In this document: positions 1 to 8,563 of the stretch, piece by piece
Position numbering within the stretch: position 1 is the stretch's first letter
How the letters are laid out: every line of letters starts with the position of its first letter
Origin: Pontibacillus salicampi
Lineage (GTDB): Bacteria; Bacillota; Bacilli; Bacillales; BH030062
Direction of reading: 5' to 3'
NCBI RefSeq assembly: GCF_042434395.1
Contig: NZ_JBHLTP010000024.1
Span: 84,319 to 148,318, forward strand
Length of the DNA stretch: 64,000 nucleotides
The notes under the pieces: generated by a model
What the model saw: only the letters and a program-made list of their open reading frames with translations
The model's database searches: none
What the model was told of the DNA's origin: nothing
Made by a program: the position numbers and the translations under genes

Positions 1-512
1 TTTCGAACAGTACCTGGAGTGATATAGAGCTCTTTAGAGATGTCTTTCGTGTTTTTCCCTTCGGACATAAGCTGAATAACTTGTTTTTCTCGATCCGTTA
101 ATGGGTTTTCGTGGCCATAGGCTAAATCAATAAGCTCAGGTGCGAAGATGCGCTGGCCGTCCATGATTTTTTTAATGGAGGTGGCCAGGTCTTCAATCGG
201 ACTGTCCTTTAATAAATAACCGCTGACGCCTGCTTTTTGAGCGCGTTCGAAGTAGCCTGCGCGGGCGAAGGTAGTGAGAATAATGATTTTGCAAGGAGTA
301 TCCTTTAGTTCTTCGGCAGCGTCCAGCCCGCTTTTCAGTGGCATTTCAATGTCCATAATGCATACGTCTGGCTGATACTGGTGGACTAAGGTACAAGCTT
401 CTTCGCCATTGGTTGCTTGACCGACTACCTCCATGTCTTCCTCGAGGTCGAGTAAGGTTCCAAGCGCACCTAGCAGCATGCGCTGGTCTTCTGCAATAAC
501 TATCCGAATCAC
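1..512 (-). CDS. desR: DesR-like response regulator (NarL/LuxR family), 3' end cut off
   Basis: The protein starts at a GTG (512-510) behind a GGGAGG ribosome site, two bases after the stop of the kinase gene, and runs off the window edge. Its first 54 residues form a receiver domain with acidic residues near the start (AED) and the phospho-acceptor aspartate at residue 54 (CIMDIEMP). The visible part of the LuxR-type helix-turn-helix (LTDREKQVIQLMSEGKNTKDI) is cut before its end. By family knowledge, DesR dimers activate the desaturase gene in the cold. Position behind des and desK matches the Bacillus subtilis order, so the assignment is firm; only the C terminus is unseen. Confidence 0.9.
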   Translation of the reverse strand, partial: MIRIVIAEDQRMLLGALGTLLDLEEDMEVVGQATNGEEACTLVHQYQPDVCIMDIEMPLKSGLDAAEELKDTPCKIIILTTFARAGYFERAQKAGVSGYLLKDSPIEDLATSIKKIMDGQRIFAPELIDLAYGHENPLTDREKQVIQLMSEGKNTKDISKELYITPGTVR

Positions 513-514
513 AC

Positions 515-1645
515 TTATTCCTCCCTTTGCTCCTGTTTAATGACGTTTGGTACACGAATCGTCAGGATGGTTCCGTTGTTAGAGACGATATCCAGGCTGC
601 CGTTTACGAATTCGAGTCGTTCTCGCATTCCTTGCAGGCCATGTCCCTGAAAAGAGCCTTTGTTTTCCCCGATTCCTTTCCCGTTATCAGTGACCACGAT
701 TGATACGTCTGTCTGGGTCTGATGAAGATTGATGTGACAAGTGGTAGCGTTACTATGCTTCACTATATTAGTGGCAGCTTCCTTTAAGCACATACTTAAC
801 ACATTTTCTACTAATAAAGGTGTATTGTTCAGCTGTACATCTCCGTCGAAATGAAATTCCATTTCAGCTGCTTCAATGATTTGCTGGACCCGAACTAATT
901 CGTCCTCGAGCTTGGCCCCTCTCATATTCGACACCATTTCTCGTACTTCCTTTAAGGCTGTTCGAGCGGTTTGACTAATATCCTCTACTTCTTTTATTGC
1001 GGATTGTGGTTTGACTGCTATTAATTTTCCTGCCAGGTCGCTTTTCAGGCTGATCATGGAAAGCTTTTGTCCAAGCGTATCGTGCAAATCACGAGCAATT
1101 CGTTCTCGCTCTTCAATGACCTTTAATTGGGATATCTTTTCGTTAGCATCCTCTAATTCTCCTTCTAATCGCTGCTGCTTTTGGCGATATCGTATCGTGA
1201 ATGGCAGCAGAATGACGCCGATAATGCTAATAATAATAAACGGCAGCTGCGGGAATAGGGATTCATTCTGTATAAAGAATATCACTGTAATTGCTGCAAG
1301 GGTTGTAGTGAGATGAACGATATATAGGGAAAGAAACCCTGCTTTGTTTCGAATGGTTCCGATAAAAAAGGCTAAAAATAAGGCGAAGTAAATGTAACCA
1401 AATAGAATCGTCATGGATAAACTAATCGCCATCTTTATACTTATCCAAACATATACTAATCGATTATGAGAAATGAACGACAATCGATAGGCTACGAAAA
1501 ATATTAGAATCATAACGATCCCAAAAATGATCTCCAGTACGGATGAGGATCGAAATATAAAAAAGAAAGGCAGTAAGCAAAAAATAATCCATATATAAGA
1601 GCTTAAACCTGTATTATTAGGGATGATTTGATACCAATGTTTCAT
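515..1645 (-). CDS. desK: DesK-like membrane thermosensor histidine kinase
   Basis: A 376-residue sensor kinase. I chose the ATG at 1645-1643 because a GTGGAGG ribosome site precedes it; an in-frame upstream start would add 23 unlikely residues. The first half has about five hydrophobic segments. It is followed by a HisKA_3 dimerisation helix with the phosphorylated histidine in ARDLHDTLGQ at residue 188, the same number as in B. subtilis DesK. The C-terminal ATPase domain shows N-box (EAATNIVKH), G1 (DNGKGIG) and G2 (GHGLQGM) motifs. In the family the membrane segments sense bilayer thickness and switch the protein between kinase and phosphatase. It is two bases from desR and about 105 bases downstream of des. 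Confidence 0.92.
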   Translation of the reverse strand: MKHWYQIIPNNTGLSSYIWIIFCLLPFFFIFRSSSVLEIIFGIVMILIFFVAYRLSFISHNRLVYVWISIKMAISLSMTILFGYIYFALFLAFFIGTIRNKAGFLSLYIVHLTTTLAAITVIFFIQNESLFPQLPFIIISIIGVILLPFTIRYRQKQQRLEGELEDANEKISQLKVIEERERIARDLHDTLGQKLSMISLKSDLAGKLIAVKPQSAIKEVEDISQTARTALKEVREMVSNMRGAKLEDELVRVQQIIEAAEMEFHFDGDVQLNNTPLLVENVLSMCLKEAATNIVKHSNATTCHINLHQTQTDVSIVVTDNGKGIGENKGSFQGHGLQGMRERLEFVNGSLDIVSNNGTILTIRVPNVIKQEQREE

Positions 1646-1750
1646 GGAAGCCTCCACTCTGGTTTGTGTATCGTTTTTCTTTATAGTAGCATTTGTGGCT
1701 TTATAACAAAACAAACACCCATCCTGAACATAGAATGGATGCTTGCAATG

Positions 1751-2815
1751 TTATTTCTCTTGCATGCTCGGACTGTGACCGTGAATGAGTCGTTTGGCAC
1801 GAGCAATTGCTTCTGAGTTGTTTAACAGTGGCTTTACCTCTTTAAAGGTAACGAACGTTTTATTCTTTTCGTCATACAGTCGAAATCGAATCGATTCCAA
1901 GCTAGAGGATAACGTTATGGTAGTTACTTTTTGTAGTGGTGGTGTTGATTCGTGTGCTTCCTCTAAGTTGTAATTCGGAACCCTTGGGCTTAGGTGGTGG
2001 ACGTGATGGTAGCCGATACTGCCAGACACCCATTGTAGGATTTTAGGTAGCTTATAATAGGAACTTCCCTCTACGGCAGCTTTGACAAAATCCCATTCCT
2101 CTTCATATTCAAAGTAGGAATCTTCAAATTGATGCTGTACATAGAACAACCATATCCCAAGAATACCTGAGGTGTATAGGATTGGAATTTGGATGAACAA
2201 CAGAGTTTCCCAGCCTAGTGTCCAAATGATTATCGTGTGTATGAGTACAACGGCGATATTAGTCCCATAGGTATTCCAGCGCTCTTTCCGCTTAATGTTC
2301 TTGTCATTAAAGCGGTTCGAAATAAGGAATAAGAGGATAGGACCTAATCCAAACATAACGAAGGGATTACGATACAAGCGATACGCCAGGCGCTGCCAGA
2401 AAGAAGATGCTAGATATTCATCTACTGTCATAACCCAGATGTCTCCTGTGCCTCTTTTATCGAGGTTTCCACTTGTGGCGTGGTGGATAGAGTGCTCACG
2501 CTTCCACTTTTCGAAGGGGAAGTGCGTAATAATACCAGTAATATTACCGGTTATTCGATTGGCTTTTTTATTCTTAAAGAAGGATTGGTGGGTACAATCG
2601 TGAAAAATAATGAAGATGCGTACGACGAATCCTCCAGCAATCATAGCCAAAGGGATTGTTAACCAAACGGATATAGCTAAGCTTTGATAAGCAAGAAACC
2701 AGAGAAAAAAGAAGGGCACTAACGTATTAATCAGTTGGCGTACTCCTGCTGTTGTGTCTGGTTTTGCAAAGGATGCTACACTCTTTTTTAGTTCTTTTTG
2801 TTTTTGTTTATCCAT
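1751..2815 (-). CDS. des: Acyl-lipid fatty acid desaturase (Delta-5 type)
   Basis: A 354-residue integral membrane di-iron desaturase, the size of B. subtilis Des (352). The three histidine boxes are visible: HDCTHQ near residue 73, HSIHH near residue 109 and HHVHH near residue 275, separated by hydrophobic segments. It inserts double bonds into acyl chains of existing membrane phospholipids after cold shock. The ATG at 2815 follows AAAGGAG. The desKR genes follow on the same strand, so the sensor pair and its target sit together. An inverted repeat about 80-105 bases upstream could be the DesR operator. Confidence 0.93.
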   Translation of the reverse strand: MDKQKQKELKKSVASFAKPDTTAGVRQLINTLVPFFFLWFLAYQSLAISVWLTIPLAMIAGGFVVRIFIIFHDCTHQSFFKNKKANRITGNITGIITHFPFEKWKREHSIHHATSGNLDKRGTGDIWVMTVDEYLASSFWQRLAYRLYRNPFVMFGLGPILLFLISNRFNDKNIKRKERWNTYGTNIAVVLIHTIIIWTLGWETLLFIQIPILYTSGILGIWLFYVQHQFEDSYFEYEEEWDFVKAAVEGSSYYKLPKILQWVSGSIGYHHVHHLSPRVPNYNLEEAHESTPPLQKVTTITLSSSLESIRFRLYDEKNKTFVTFKEVKPLLNNSEAIARAKRLIHGHSPSMQEK

Positions 2816-3178
2816 ACTTGTACTCCTTTAGTTAGCCAGTTCGTAAAAAATCGTACCCTTATCTTATCCGATTAGAGAAAAGGTTATAAGACATAAACGT
2901 CAGGTAGTCTATATGACATTTATCATATATGTTGATGAAAATGGTGGATAAAGCTAGGTAAATTGGGTGCTGATGGATACAAGAGGGTGGTGTTGGTAAA
3001 TATTAGAAATGAATAGCCGAGGGACGAACAACTAGGAGAAATGTCACCGCTTACCTAAAAATTTTATTATCATTTTTATAGGAATAAGTCTTTTCATGTG
3101 CTACAATCCTCTAGTGCGAATATATATCAGTTAAATTTTTTGACAATTCGAATGATTTTGCTAGTAAGGAGATGTAGT
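2816..3178. other. Divergent intergenic region between des and the DUF819 gene
   Basis: A 363-base stretch with no convincing gene. It must hold the promoters of des (leftwards) and the DUF819 transporter gene (rightwards). Apart from the dyad at 2897-2919, I see only AT-rich sequence and no clear promoter pair that I would place with confidence. Confidence 0.5.
2897..2919. promoter_or_regulatory. Candidate DesR operator (inverted repeat) upstream of des
   Basis: The top strand reads ACGTCA, 11 bases, TGACAT: an inverted repeat with one mismatch. It lies 82-104 bases upstream of the des start, where an activator bound upstream of -35 would sit. Binding by DesR is inferred from position only. 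Confidence 0.35.
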
Positions 3179-4378
3179 ATGAACAACGGTCAAGCACTTA
3201 TACAAGAACCGATGGCGATATTCGCTTACCTCGTCGCTATTGTCGGAATAGTATTTATGCTATCAACAGTGGATAATAAGGGGCTGCAGAAATTCTTCCG
3301 CTATTTACCCCCGTTGATTTGGATGTACTTCCTGCCGATGATATCTACGACAATAGGGATTATCCCACAAAGTTCTGATTTATATAGTTTCTTAAGTACA
3401 TATATGCTGCCAGCAGGACTTCTGCTTTTAATGATTAGTACGAACGTGCCTGCTACATTCAAATTGGGCGGTAAGGCTGTGCTCGTATTTCTAGCCGGTA
3501 CCATTGGGGTTGTCATTGGTGGTCCGCTTTCCTTTGCGTTATTCCAAGGTATCCTTCCTGAGGAGGCTTGGCGTGGTGTTGGCGCACTTGCGGGAAGCTG
3601 GATAGGTGGGTCTGCCAATATGGGCGCGATGATTGAAGCCTTCAATACACCAGAGGATATTCTAAGCCCGGTTATCCTAACTGATACGTTAGTAGGGATT
3701 AGCTGGATGGGTGTCATGATTGCCCTGGCTAACTACCAAGAGCGTTTTAACAAATGGAATGGCGCGGACAACTCTACTATTAAACGAGTAAATGAGGATA
3801 TTGCTACAGATATTCAACAACATGCGAAGCCTCTTCAGCTTCCGCAGTTATTTGCAATCATTGCCCTTGGGTTTGCTGGGTCTTATCTCATTCGAATATT
3901 TGCAGATCAGTCCTTTATTCCAAAGACGGACGTGATGAGCACCTCCACCTGGACGTTCATTATCATTACTGCTGTTGGAATCGCTCTTTCCTTCACAAAG
4001 GTTCGTAATCTAGAGTATTATGGCGCCAGTAAAATAGGGTACTTAGGCATTTATTTATTCCTAACAGCTATAGGCTCACAGGCCAACCTAATGGATATCG
4101 TTCAGGCACCACAATTTATCCTTATGGGAATGGTGTGGCTTGCTATCCATATAATTTGTATTTTTGCAGCCGCCAGACTGTTGAAAGCACCGCTGTTCTT
4201 CGTAGCAGTAGGATCACAGGGTAACATTGGCGGAACAAGCTCTGCGCCAATTGTTGCTTCTGTATTCCAGCCAGCACTTGCTCCTGTTGGTCTCTTAATG
4301 GGGATTCTCGGAAATATTGTCGGCACCTATGCTGCATTACTATGCGGCCAACTCGCTCGCATGATTGCAGGCGGTTAA
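3179..4378 (+). CDS. DUF819 family membrane protein (YjcL-like)
   Basis: A 399-residue protein with about ten hydrophobic segments and glycine-rich repeats such as GSWIGGSANMGAM near residue 140 and GSQGNIGGTSSAP near the C terminus, which are typical of DUF819 proteins. The family has no settled function; the two-fold repeat of the motif suggests a transporter with inverted repeats. The ATG at 3179 is preceded by AAGGAGATG at ideal distance, so I reject an in-frame start 81 bases upstream. The gene stands alone: divergent from des and closed by a strong terminator. Confidence 0.85.
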   Translation: MNNGQALIQEPMAIFAYLVAIVGIVFMLSTVDNKGLQKFFRYLPPLIWMYFLPMISTTIGIIPQSSDLYSFLSTYMLPAGLLLLMISTNVPATFKLGGKAVLVFLAGTIGVVIGGPLSFALFQGILPEEAWRGVGALAGSWIGGSANMGAMIEAFNTPEDILSPVILTDTLVGISWMGVMIALANYQERFNKWNGADNSTIKRVNEDIATDIQQHAKPLQLPQLFAIIALGFAGSYLIRIFADQSFIPKTDVMSTSTWTFIIITAVGIALSFTKVRNLEYYGASKIGYLGIYLFLTAIGSQANLMDIVQAPQFILMGMVWLAIHIICIFAAARLLKAPLFFVAVGSQGNIGGTSSAPIVASVFQPALAPVGLLMGILGNIVGTYAALLCGQLARMIAGG

Positions 4379-4388
4379 TCGTTTAAAT

Positions 4389-4431
4389 GAAAAAAGACTA
4401 CTCTTCCAAGATAGGAAGGGTAGTCTTTTTT
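4389..4431 (+). terminator. Rho-independent terminator after the DUF819 gene
   Basis: Stem AAAAAGACTACTCTTCC pairs with GGAAGGGTAGTCTTTTT (one mismatch) around a short loop and ends in a T-run. The A-run on the left side may let it also serve the minus strand. Confidence 0.85.
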
Positions 4432-4532
4432 GTTTTCTCATCCACCTGAATCAGCTGTATTTTTATCCTTTGCATCCTATAATGTAAGCTGCGCTCCTAT
4501 TACTAGAGCCTAGGTTATACTGGGACATTGAT

Positions 4533-4856
4533 TTATACTGATTGGGCAGTGTTCGAGATGATTTCTTGTTCTACTAGCATTCTTCTGGATTCTTCGTCTG
4601 CTGGGTGGTAGCCTTTTTCAATTAGTTCTTTAATATGAATTTTGTTATAGATAAATGCAAAAACAATATCAGCAATAATACCGCCTATCCCAAACGTAAA
4701 GGAGCCAAGTACAGCTGCTGTTATAAACATGATTGCTGCCCATTTCAAATCTCCGCGGAATAATGCTGGAAAAAAGCCAAATAGAAGCGTTGTCCAGCTA
4801 AAGCCACACTTCACACGTTTGGTAATACCGCCATCGTTTGTCAAAGTTACCTTCAT
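4533..4856 (-). CDS. Small membrane protein, DUF2628-like
   Basis: A 107-residue protein. An N-terminal stretch ending in FSWTTLLFGFFPALFRGDLK is followed by two hydrophobic segments around residues 38-72, then a charged tail with IHIKELIEKGYHPAD. The short SWxxxFFxxFWxxxRGDxK-type motif plus paired membrane helices is typical of DUF2628 or related small proteins; function unknown. The ribosome site (AGGATGTGACAAG) is modest. It is a single gene facing the lactate oxidase gene divergently. Confidence 0.6.
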   Translation of the reverse strand: MKVTLTNDGGITKRVKCGFSWTTLLFGFFPALFRGDLKWAAIMFITAAVLGSFTFGIGGIIADIVFAFIYNKIHIKELIEKGYHPADEESRRMLVEQEIISNTAQSV

Positions 4857-4971
4857 CTTGTCACATCCTAGATTGATAGTTAAAAAGGCATCCTATGCCA
4901 GGAACCATTTTTACCATGACAATATTACCATTAAAAGCTAATTATGTTAATTTATTTTTTTTATCATTTCA

Positions 4972-4985
4972 TGTAAGCGCTATCT
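4972..4985. promoter_or_regulatory. cre-like site upstream of the lactate monooxygenase gene
   Basis: TGTAAGCGCTATCT matches the CcpA operator consensus TGWAANCGNTNWCA at 13 of 14 positions. It is about 140 bases before the start codon, in the promoter region. Catabolite repression of lactate oxidation is a reasonable inference. Confidence 0.45.
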
Positions 4986-5121
4986 ATTATTATGTTATGA
5001 TATCCTCAAATCTGCTAATCTTCTAACTATTTCCAACTTACAGCATCAAAAGTCAGACTTATCTATCTTTGTAGCATTTCATGCTGGCAGGTCTATTCTA
5101 TGAGTAAGAGAGGGGTATTAG

Positions 5122-6291
5122 ATGTCGACTTATGGGAATCAGGTGCAGTTCAATGTGTATAGCACGATGCACAATCCAGATCCAGAAAGGCTTCCGAAGG
5201 TGTATGAGGAATGGGAAGAGCAGGCTCGTAAGGTATTGGCGGATGGGCCTTATTATTACGTAGCTGGTGGAGCTGGCGGAGAACAGACGATGCGAGATAA
5301 TGTCTGTGCTTTTAAGGATTGGAAGATCGTACCGAGAATGCTTCGTAATGTGGAAGAGCGGGACATGTCCATAGAGTTATTTGGTAGGAAATACGCGTCT
5401 CCTTTATTAGTAGCACCAATTGGGGTCCAATCTATTATTCATCCTGATGGTGATGTTGGAACAGCTAAAGCAGCTGCGTCCCTTCATATTCCATATATTA
5501 CGAGCTCAGCTTCCTCTCAAACGATGGAGGAGATAGCGGGGAATATCGATGCTTCTCCTAAATGGTTTCAGCTATATTGGAATAGGGATAGAGAGGTTAC
5601 GAAAAGCTTCGTACGGCGGGCGGAAGCAGCTGGGTACGAAGCGATTGTAGTTACGCTGGATACTCCAATGATGGCTTGGAGAGAAAGGGATTTACAAAAT
5701 GTGTACCTTCCTTTTCTACAAGGGGAAGGAATCGCTAACTATTTATCCGATCCCGCTTTTCGTAATGCATTGAGTGTGCCGCCTGAGGAGGATCCAAAAG
5801 GGGCTATTGCTCATTGGAGTAAAACGTTTGGAAATCCTGGTTTGACGTGGGAGGATATTGCCTTTTTACGAGAATTCACTAATCTGCCTATTCTATTAAA
5901 AGGCATTCTTCACCCAGAGGATGCGGCTTTAGCTGTAGAGTATAAAGTGGACGGTATTATTGTTTCCAACCACGGAGGTCGACAGGTGGATGGAGCTATT
6001 AGTGCGATAGAGGCTCTTCCTGGTGTATGTGAAGCTGTCCAGGGCAGAATATCTGTGCTAATGGATAGCGGCATCCGCAGAGGATCAGATGTTATTAAGG
6101 CGCTTGCTTTAGGAGCAGATGCAGTATTGGTTGGAAGACCGTGTATGTATGGCCTTGCCGTTGCAGGAGAACGAGGTGTATATGAAATATTACAAAATAT
6201 GCTCGCAGATCTTGATATTACACTGGCATTAACAGGCTGCACCTCTGTTGGAGAGCTACAGGAATCGATGCTACAACAAATCACACCATAA
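5122..6291 (+). CDS. FMN-dependent alpha-hydroxy acid oxidase, probable lactate 2-monooxygenase
   Basis: A 389-residue TIM-barrel flavoprotein of the lactate oxidase/glycolate oxidase family. Visible signatures: an N-terminal YYYVAGGAGGEQTMRDN segment, SPLLVAPIGVQ (FMN phosphate region), ITSSASSQTMEE, WFQLYWNRDRE, LLKGILHPEDA and the active-site SNHGGRQVDG with catalytic histidine and arginine, followed by DSGIRRGSDV and GADAVLVGRP. Lactate 2-monooxygenases (about 390 residues) convert L-lactate to acetate and CO2; plain oxidases or dehydrogenases make pyruvate, and sequence reading alone cannot separate these fully. The ATG follows AGAGAGGGG. It is a single gene with its own terminator. Confidence 0.85.
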   Translation: MSTYGNQVQFNVYSTMHNPDPERLPKVYEEWEEQARKVLADGPYYYVAGGAGGEQTMRDNVCAFKDWKIVPRMLRNVEERDMSIELFGRKYASPLLVAPIGVQSIIHPDGDVGTAKAAASLHIPYITSSASSQTMEEIAGNIDASPKWFQLYWNRDREVTKSFVRRAEAAGYEAIVVTLDTPMMAWRERDLQNVYLPFLQGEGIANYLSDPAFRNALSVPPEEDPKGAIAHWSKTFGNPGLTWEDIAFLREFTNLPILLKGILHPEDAALAVEYKVDGIIVSNHGGRQVDGAISAIEALPGVCEAVQGRISVLMDSGIRRGSDVIKALALGADAVLVGRPCMYGLAVAGERGVYEILQNMLADLDITLALTGCTSVGELQESMLQQITP

Positions 6292-6295
6292 AGGA

Positions 6296-6330
6296 AAAGC
6301 CAGAAAGGAAATGGTCCTTCTGGCTTTTTT
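6296..6330 (+). terminator. Rho-independent terminator
   Basis: AAAGCCAGAAAGGA pairs with TCCTTCTGGCTTTTTT, ending the lactate oxidase transcript. Confidence 0.85.
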
Positions 6331-6427
6331 CATTCCAGGTAGTTCATAACCTTTTTACTTCTCCCAAGCATTCTTTCCGTCTACAATAAAAGTAATAGAA
6401 AGCAATCGGCTTAAGGGGGAAGCTTTG

Positions 6428-7915
6428 GTGGTACATGTAGTTTGGTTGAAGCGAGATTTAAGGCTCCATGATCATAAACCGCTTGTAGAAGCATTGCGAT
6501 ATGGGGAGCCCATTTTACCTTTGTATGTAGCTGAACCTTCCATTTGGCAGGGAGGTGACTTATCCGAGCGACATTTCCATTTTGTGAAGGAAAGTTTGTC
6601 TGATTTACAGCACTCCTATGATGAGCGAGGAGGTAATCTGTTTGTAGCCATAGGCGAAATGGAGGACATGCTGAACATCTTGGAGGATGCTTTCGGAGAT
6701 TTTACTATACATGTTCACGAAGAATATGGAACAGAGCAAACGAGGAATCGAAACGTACGGGTTTCTCGGTGGATGGAGGAGAAAGGGCTCTCCTTTATTG
6801 AATATCCTTCACTCGGAATACAGCAAGATACGAAGAAGTCCTTCAGGCAAAATTGGAGCGCTTATATGAAGGAAGAGCAGCTGCCTGTTCCAGAGAGAAT
6901 TCACACAGTAGAGGAAGAGGACGTCCCATCCATCCTTTCCTCTAAAGTGGACAAGCTCAATCGATTATCCCCTAGCGGTACACGTATCAAATACGGTCAG
7001 CAGGGTGGGGAGTCGTTGGCTTTGGATGATTTACAAACCTTTTTGGAGGAGCGGTGCAGCCGGTATGAGACGGACCTGTCCAATCCTTTAGCTTCGTTTA
7101 ATACCTGTAGCAGGCTGTCAGCGTACTTAGCGTGGGGGAATATTTCTATGCGACACGTGGTGCAGCGGACAAATGCTGCCATGACTGAGGATGGCAATCA
7201 TACCAAGCAGCTAAAGGCATTTCGATCTCGTTTGTACTGGCATGGGCAATGTATGAAACAGCTCATGGAATATCCATCCCTTCCGACTAGTTCGGTTCAA
7301 AAAGAACTGGATGCTGTACGTAAAGAGTGGGAGGAAGAGACGTTTGAGCGGTGGTGCAAGGGAGAAACAGGAATCCCGATGATTGATGCAGCTATGCGCT
7401 CTCTCCTTAAAACGGGCTGGTTAAACGCTCGTTCAAGGGCTATGCTAGTATCTTTTATTTGCAATACGCTGCTCATGGATTGGAGGAGGCCTGCCCATTA
7501 CCTAGCTCAACAGTTCTTAGATTACGAGCCTGCTATTCATTATAGCGAGATGCAGCGGCTAGCAGGTACGTTTGGGGAAGCAGAAGCGAGAATATATAAT
7601 CCCATTCAGGAAGGCAAAAAGCATGATCCAGATGGTGCCTTTGTGCGTCGTTACGTACCTGTGTTAAAGGATGTGCCGAATAAATATGTGCATGAGCCTT
7701 GGAAATACGATGGTTTCTTTCACCTTCATTATGTAGAACCTGTCGTAGATGTGAAGAATGTAAATAAAGTCGCGAAACAAGTATTAAATAAGATGGATGG
7801 AAGGTCAAGAAGAGCCAAAGGAAATCAGCACAAGACAGAGAGGCGAGAGAAAGACGGGACGGAGCAGCTTTCATTTGGTTTATTGGAAGGAAGCGATGAG
7901 GAGGAGCAATCATGA
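6428..7915 (+). CDS. phr: Cryptochrome/DNA photolyase family protein
   Basis: About 495 residues. The N-terminal photolyase domain begins VHVVWLKRDLRLHDHKPL and binds an antenna pigment; the C-terminal FAD-binding half includes RSRLYWHGQCMKQ, GWLNARSRAMLVSF, MQRLAGTFGEAEARIYNP and a basic lysine/arginine-rich tail after residue 450. Photolyases repair UV-induced pyrimidine dimers with blue light. The ribosome site AAGGGGGA favours the GTG at 6428; a TTG one codon earlier is also possible. The stop overlaps the next start (ATGA), so it is co-transcribed with a methyltransferase. The subclass, (6-4) or CPD or cryptochrome-like, cannot be settled here. Confidence 0.85.
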   Translation: MVHVVWLKRDLRLHDHKPLVEALRYGEPILPLYVAEPSIWQGGDLSERHFHFVKESLSDLQHSYDERGGNLFVAIGEMEDMLNILEDAFGDFTIHVHEEYGTEQTRNRNVRVSRWMEEKGLSFIEYPSLGIQQDTKKSFRQNWSAYMKEEQLPVPERIHTVEEEDVPSILSSKVDKLNRLSPSGTRIKYGQQGGESLALDDLQTFLEERCSRYETDLSNPLASFNTCSRLSAYLAWGNISMRHVVQRTNAAMTEDGNHTKQLKAFRSRLYWHGQCMKQLMEYPSLPTSSVQKELDAVRKEWEEETFERWCKGETGIPMIDAAMRSLLKTGWLNARSRAMLVSFICNTLLMDWRRPAHYLAQQFLDYEPAIHYSEMQRLAGTFGEAEARIYNPIQEGKKHDPDGAFVRRYVPVLKDVPNKYVHEPWKYDGFFHLHYVEPVVDVKNVNKVAKQVLNKMDGRSRRAKGNQHKTERREKDGTEQLSFGLLEGSDEEEQS

Positions 7916-8523
7916 AGAAAGAGGACCAGGTAAAGCTTTTTGATAAACAGGCGAAGCGGTACGCAAAGCGCAACTCACAGCATTCCTTTGATAAAACGTT
8001 AAGAGAGCAGCTGTTTCAGCATATATCAGGGGATATCTTAGAGGTATCAGTTGGAACAGGAACTAATTTTCCGTACTACCATCAGGCCGACTCCATCACG
8101 GCAGTTGATTTTAGTGAACGCATGCTGGAATATGCGAAGCTGGCAGCGGAAGAGAATGACCTGCCGGTGGAGCTCCACTTAGGGGACGTGGAACAAATGG
8201 ATTTCCCTAGGAATCAATTTGATTGTGTCGTTTCGACGCTTTCTTTGTGCTCCTACCCTAATCCCGAACATGTGCTTAGCCAATTATCGAAATGGTGTAA
8301 GGAAGAGGGAAGCATTCTGTTATTAGAGCATGGTATGAGCTCTAATGCCCTGTACCGTTGGCTGCAGAACAGAGTGAATACATTTGTGAAAAAACGAGGG
8401 GGCTGCCACATGAATCGAGACATTATCGGGCTAGTAGAGGCAGCGCCTATGACTATTGATGATGCAGAGCATAGGAAGCTTGGTACAGTTCATCTTCTGT
8501 GGTGTACACCCAACCATAAGTAA
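7912..8523 (+). CDS. Class I SAM-dependent methyltransferase
   Basis: A 203-residue protein with a Rossmann methyltransferase core: motif I EVSVGTGTNFPYY near residue 44, an acidic SAM-ribose motif (AVDFSERMLEYA), motif II/III region GDVEQMDFP and FDCVVSTLSLCSYPNP. It resembles UbiE/PmtA-like small-molecule or lipid methyltransferases; the substrate is unknown. The start overlaps the photolyase stop by four bases, so the two are translationally coupled. Confidence 0.82.
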   Translation: MKKEDQVKLFDKQAKRYAKRNSQHSFDKTLREQLFQHISGDILEVSVGTGTNFPYYHQADSITAVDFSERMLEYAKLAAEENDLPVELHLGDVEQMDFPRNQFDCVVSTLSLCSYPNPEHVLSQLSKWCKEEGSILLLEHGMSSNALYRWLQNRVNTFVKKRGGCHMNRDIIGLVEAAPMTIDDAEHRKLGTVHLLWCTPNHK

Positions 8524-8562
8524 GAGGGGGAGGCCTCTTTTCCCTAAGAGCCTCCCCTCTTA
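8519..8562. terminator. Bidirectional hairpin terminator between convergent genes
   Basis: TAAGAGGGGGAGGC pairs with GCCTCCCCTCTTA around a loop. It lies between the methyltransferase stop and the stop of the oppositely directed cyanophycinase gene. Confidence 0.7.
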
Positions 8563-8563
8563 C

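Noticed and set aside
3301..3717. Long antisense frame within the DUF819 gene
   Set aside because: It is the mirror of a well-supported membrane protein gene and has no ribosome site; many other such shadows were also left out.
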